Source: Sitta carolinensis (taxonomy: Eukaryota; Chordata; Aves; Passeriformes; Sittidae). Taken from it: DNA of 64,000 nt. The notes under the pieces were generated by a model. It worked only from the letters and a program-made list of their open reading frames with translations. It had not been told where the DNA came from and made no database searches. Location: positions 35,503,743-35,567,742 of the forward strand of contig CM063283.1 in assembly GCA_032173965.1 (NCBI GenBank). Direction: 5' to 3'. A program made the translations under genes and the position numbers. Position 1 is the first letter of the stretch; the number at the start of each line of letters is the position of its first letter. This document shows positions 59,961 through 64,000 of the stretch, piece by piece.

Positions 59961-62900
59961 ATGTATCTTTGTGTTCTTGACAGAAACTGGTCAGCATCAC
60001 CCTTGCATTGCTGTGAAGATTTCTTTGCTTTTGATTACTTGAACTCTGCAGTGTTCATGAAAACGTGCAGCTTTGCTCATCCTGGTAGACAGAAGATCAG
60101 GCTGTGTATGGAGAAGCAACTCTGTAGACTTCCTAATACCCACGAGTAAGAAACTACACACTAAACTCTGTAGTGCAGAAAGACACCTGAAAATGTTGAC
60201 TGGGAAGATACTGAGAAGTGTAAATCCCATGTTAATATTTTTGTTTGTCGAGTCCAAGCCCATCCTAATTTTACAGTAGTTTTACATATAAGGAGAATAT
60301 GAAGTTATGCAACGAGCATACATCTACTCTTGAAGAATAGCATTGTCAGGTAGTTGATTGCAGCTATTTGCAGATCTGGCTTCCAGTCTTTTAATAATTG
60401 GAGAACGTACTTGTCCTAACATCTTGTTTATTTCAAATATTTATTTCTCAACACCTATGCTTATAAAGACTGAATTAATGCATTAAATTTTTCCAGAGAC
60501 CTAAAATTCTCTCAAATGAAGCCCAGAGGCTAATTTTACATAAAGGTAGAAAGGCAGATTAATTCAAAAGTATTTTAATGGGTTTCTGCTTTTTCATTTC
60601 ACCCACTGTTAATCTGTGGCATTCTGCTTGATGTTTTGGTCAGCGTTCTTCTTTCTAATTAAATTAAAATATTGATGTAGTTACCTCACTTCAACCTCTG
60701 AACTAGAAAAGTCAAGAGGAAACTTGAAAATTCAGGCTGGAAAGGTAGCCAAGCACATCAGAGAAAGGACCACACTAAAAGATTTCTTTGTGTGTTGCAT
60801 TGTAGCAGGTATCCACTGGACTGTTCTGCATGCTTGCCTAAGAAGGTGTCCTAACCAACAAAATTTTGACTTTGATGTTGAAGAATGGGGGCATTTCTAA
60901 GGAGGAGTGATAAATCCAATGTGCTTGCATGCTCTCCTCTTAATTTTCTTTCCTTGAATTTTCTATAAAACAAAACACACTGCAAATATTGTGGGATATA
61001 ATAAAAGGAATACTGTTGCATCTCCAGATGTGCTGGTGATGTAGTAGAACAAGTAAATCTGAAGGGAAATAATTCACACTCATAAGCAGATTGAAGTTTC
61101 TGCTTCAACTTCAGGCTGGCATAGACTGAGTACTGGCTTTGCTGGGACAGATCCTCAAATGATTTCAGGACACTTAAAATGCAAACATCTACTCTATCTT
61201 TCTAACTCAAATCTGGTTTTTAAATTAAAATTTTTAAGACATGGCTGAAAGTCCTTGATATGTGTTATGCCTGCCCTTTTGTGCTATTAAAATAAACTGC
61301 AGCACATGGTGCATGCTGCACATGCTACAGTCCTTTCAGGAATGCCCCTCTTTTAGGCATTATGCATGATGTGTTAAAATAGTACTTGGAATAGATTAGA
61401 AGCCCAAATAAGCAAAACAGTGTTGGCTTTGACAAAAGTTTTTGGCCATAACCTTGGATCTGGATGATACTTTCTTTATGCTGGTTGAAGTCTGAGGTGT
61501 TTGCTTTGTGGCTGGGGAGAGCAGATTGGTCTTTTCTGGGACCCTCCTGGTGTAGTGTCACAAAATGCTCTTGGGAGCACACTTCCCTTTTTTTGCCTCT
61601 TTCCTTGTCTGTCTGCAAGGGCTTAGGGCTGAACACAGCAAATAAATGTGTATGGAAATGTGATGTGAGCAGCTGGGTTTTTTTGTTGTTGTTTCTTAAT
61701 TTGCAGAAGTTGGAGTGTAAGGCTGCTATAACTGGAAAATATTGTCATGCTTTTTGTCATGCTAATTGGTTTACATCAATGTTCCAGAAAAAAGTAAGGT
61801 TGTCTGTTTTTTTAGTATAGCTGGAGTCTTACAGATAACTTCCTAACAGTTCTAATGCACATAAATTCTACATATAGCTGGAAATACTTGTGCCTTCACT
61901 GGAACTGCATGGAAAAGAAGATTTAATTAATCATGTCTTAATAATTCAGTAGATGTTGAAAGGTAATGAGGAAACTCACAGCTAGCATTTTTGCTTCCTC
62001 CATCAGCAAGAGGAGAAAGTTGTAAGCCTTTGTAAAGACTTTTATTTTGTCAAGTCAGCTACTCTAGAAGTATTGATGAATATTTTTTTTAAATGTCTCT
62101 GAACACCAAGATTTTGTAATTCTGCCTGGAAGATGCTTGGATATGTATACTATACCAATTTAATGTCTTGAGAATTTTCAGAGGAGTTATGATTTAAAGT
62201 TGGCTATGTATTCAAACTTTTGAAGCATGTCCTGATCAGTATCAGCAGGATTTCCTCTACTGAGTAATGGAAGAACGAAGTATTTTATTAAAAGGAAACC
62301 AAACAAAAAATGTAACAGTTTTAAGTGTAGCAATACTAATATGTCCAGACAAGCTGGTGATTTGTTTGTCTATATGTGCAGAAAACAGATCTTTTCAATG
62401 AGAGTCAAGAGTCCTTGTGTGTTCCTAATTCTAATTGTTGATTAACAGAAATTGTATAACATGAATATTTTTGTAAGTCCACAGACAGTCATTAAACATG
62501 TAAGTAATGAAGACAAAGCTGGCCTGTGTTTTGTTTTAAGTCTACTGCATGGAAGTCTTTCTTGTAAATACAGCAATGAGTACAGTTCAGGACTAGACAA
62601 TGACTAAATTTATTTCCTTGTTGAATTAAGATGAAGTTCATATATGTGCAGTCTTTCTCTGTGATAGGGTGCCAAGGAGTTGATGGGTAACTGCAGGCTC
62701 CAAGGACTCCTTGTATCAATTACTTAAAACTAGACAAAATGTTGTATTGAACCAGGAAAAGACAGACAACATATGAGATTAATGAAATTTTGCAGGAAAT
62801 TACATTCAAGTGATTTTCTTTCCTTAACTGTATTTAGGAGACAAGTAAACATTAGATTTTTTTCAACTTTGACCTAGAACAGAGCAGGAGGAAGGAAGGG

Positions 62901-63926
62901 GGGGTGGGGTCTTGCACAGTCAACAAATTCAGGGGAGGGAATAATGAAAGAATGTCCTAGCCATGGCTGTTGTCTTTATCGCATGACTTTTTTTTTTTTT
63001 CCCCATAAATTTCAAACATATCAGCCTACTTGCAGAAAGCTATTTTGTAGAAAGCTCCACAGAAGGAGCACACGAATGGCTGGAGTATCTGTGCACTAGT
63101 GTTTCATACATTTAGCTTCTGTACACTTTGGCCAAGTAAAAGCATGTCTCTGTTTCTGCTTGCATAAAACTGTACTGCCTTTCTTTAACCACATTTTGAA
63201 GGATGTTACCTTCTTGTTCATTTTGAGCCCACACCCTTTATTTTTTACCTTCCCCTTTTTAAGCCTTTGCAGTCTATGCGAACACTTGAAGACATATTGC
63301 CTTGGATGAATTAAAAACAAAGGTAGAGAGCTGATAAATTGGGGGAAGAATGTTTCTTTTTCCTGTTTGCCCTGTTTGAATGTTTTATTACCCTCTTGGC
63401 TGTAGGTATAATGTCAGGGTAATTTCCACTCCATTGCAGAGGCATGCAGGGTGGTTAAGGTGCTAAGACCTTGTGGGTACTAGAGTAACACAAAAATGTG
63501 TCTTGAGTCATTTGATCTACCTGCAAAGAAAAAAAATGCTGTATCTCTGAAGAACCTCTACTAATGGTTGAGGACCATGGGGGGAAACACTAAAACTAAG
63601 CAGCCTCTTCTGTGGTTGATCATGGGAGAGCTCCTTTCCCAGACAGATTTTTAGTGCAGTTACATACCCGTTGGTTGGGCTGATAACTTACAGGGCATTC
63701 GCTTCATTAGGAAGCTGGATCAGTGCAGGTCAGTACCTGACCTGAGTGCCTTGACCTCAGCTTGCATGGTATGCTGTTGCAGTGCTTCCTTCCTGAGACT
63801 CAGCCAGCTGGATTTGCTTGTCACTGTGAAATTTTGGCCAAATGCTTCCTTTACTTTTGCTTTTATTGTACAGCAGTCTCCATACTCACTTGTACAGATC
63901 TGCTCTTGGCTCTTTAGTGTATGAGG
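59961..63926. other. Region downstream of COMMD6
   Basis: This is AT-rich sequence with no supported exon, RNA gene or recognised interspersed repeat. A T13 run lies at 62988-63000. Synteny with human would place TBC1D4 further right, beyond the window. Confidence 0.6.
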
Positions 63927-64000
63927 TGCTGTGGTTTAACCTCACCTGATGACCAAGCACTACACAGCTGCTCGCTCAGTCCCCCTTTTGTGGGACACAA
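63927..64000 (-). mobile_element. LTR fragment cut by the window edge (avian ERVL-type)
   Basis: The sequence TGCTGTGGTTTAACCTCACC, 'CCAAGCACTACACAGCTGC' and TCGCTCAGTCCCCC is the reverse complement of the 3' end of the abundant avian LTR family usually ending GGGTTAAACCAC(A/G)ACA. It continues outside the window. The LTR at 17892-18466 appears related. Confidence 0.75.

Noticed and set aside
61464..61820. 118-codon plus-strand frame downstream of COMMD6
   Set aside because: It is rich in Leu/Phe/Trp/Cys without domain pattern, lies after the COMMD6 poly(A) signal and has no supporting splice structure.
1..64000. CRISPR arrays, tRNA or rRNA genes, bacterial operons
   Set aside because: I looked for regular spaced repeats, cloverleaf anticodon arms and ribosome-binding sites and saw none. 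The window is vertebrate nuclear DNA.

Overview
This window is vertebrate nuclear DNA, almost certainly from a bird. It has short exons in long AT-rich introns, CpG-island promoters, many 5'-truncated CR1 LINE copies with typical avian 3' ends, and solo LTRs of avian endogenous retroviruses. The gene order LMO7-UCHL3-COMMD6 matches the human 13q22 neighbourhood. It is not prokaryotic, and I see no operons, CRISPR arrays or phage.

Layout. The left edge (1-2294) holds the first coding exon of a gene best read as LMO7, on the minus strand, inside a CpG island (about 2050-2880). The rest of that gene lies off the left side. An intergenic stretch of about 5.5 kb follows, with one CR1 tail. UCHL3 occupies 8.4-50.1 kb on the minus strand. 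All nine coding exons can be placed by splice sites and add up to 230 aa with every catalytic residue present. Exon 2 is only 12 nt. Its 22.9 kb intron 6 holds most of the repeats: an ERVL-type LTR, a solo LTR inserted in a CR1 with a perfect 6-bp target duplication, a second solo LTR family and a 301-nt pure pyrimidine tract. A second copy of that LTR family lies in intron 2.

UCHL3 and COMMD6 are divergent, with start codons 4.9 kb apart. Between them lie two CpG islands, three CR1 copies and a short stretch resembling the 5' end of U2 snRNA. COMMD6 (55.0-59.9 kb, plus strand) has seven coding exons giving 207 aa, a long form with an N-terminal domain in addition to the COMM domain. Downstream of it there is no recognisable gene. 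The window ends inside another LTR.

Function. UCHL3 is a cytosolic ubiquitin/NEDD8 C-terminal hydrolase. COMMD6 is a COMM-domain (Commander/NF-kappaB/cullin-linked) protein. LMO7 is a CH-PDZ-LIM junctional scaffold. They are neighbours by ancient synteny, not known to form one pathway. I found no undescribed biological system. The most notable structures are the nested and paired solo LTRs, the 12-nt microexon, the G24 run next to a COMMD6 exon, and an unidentified GC-raised patch near 20.5-21.1 kb.
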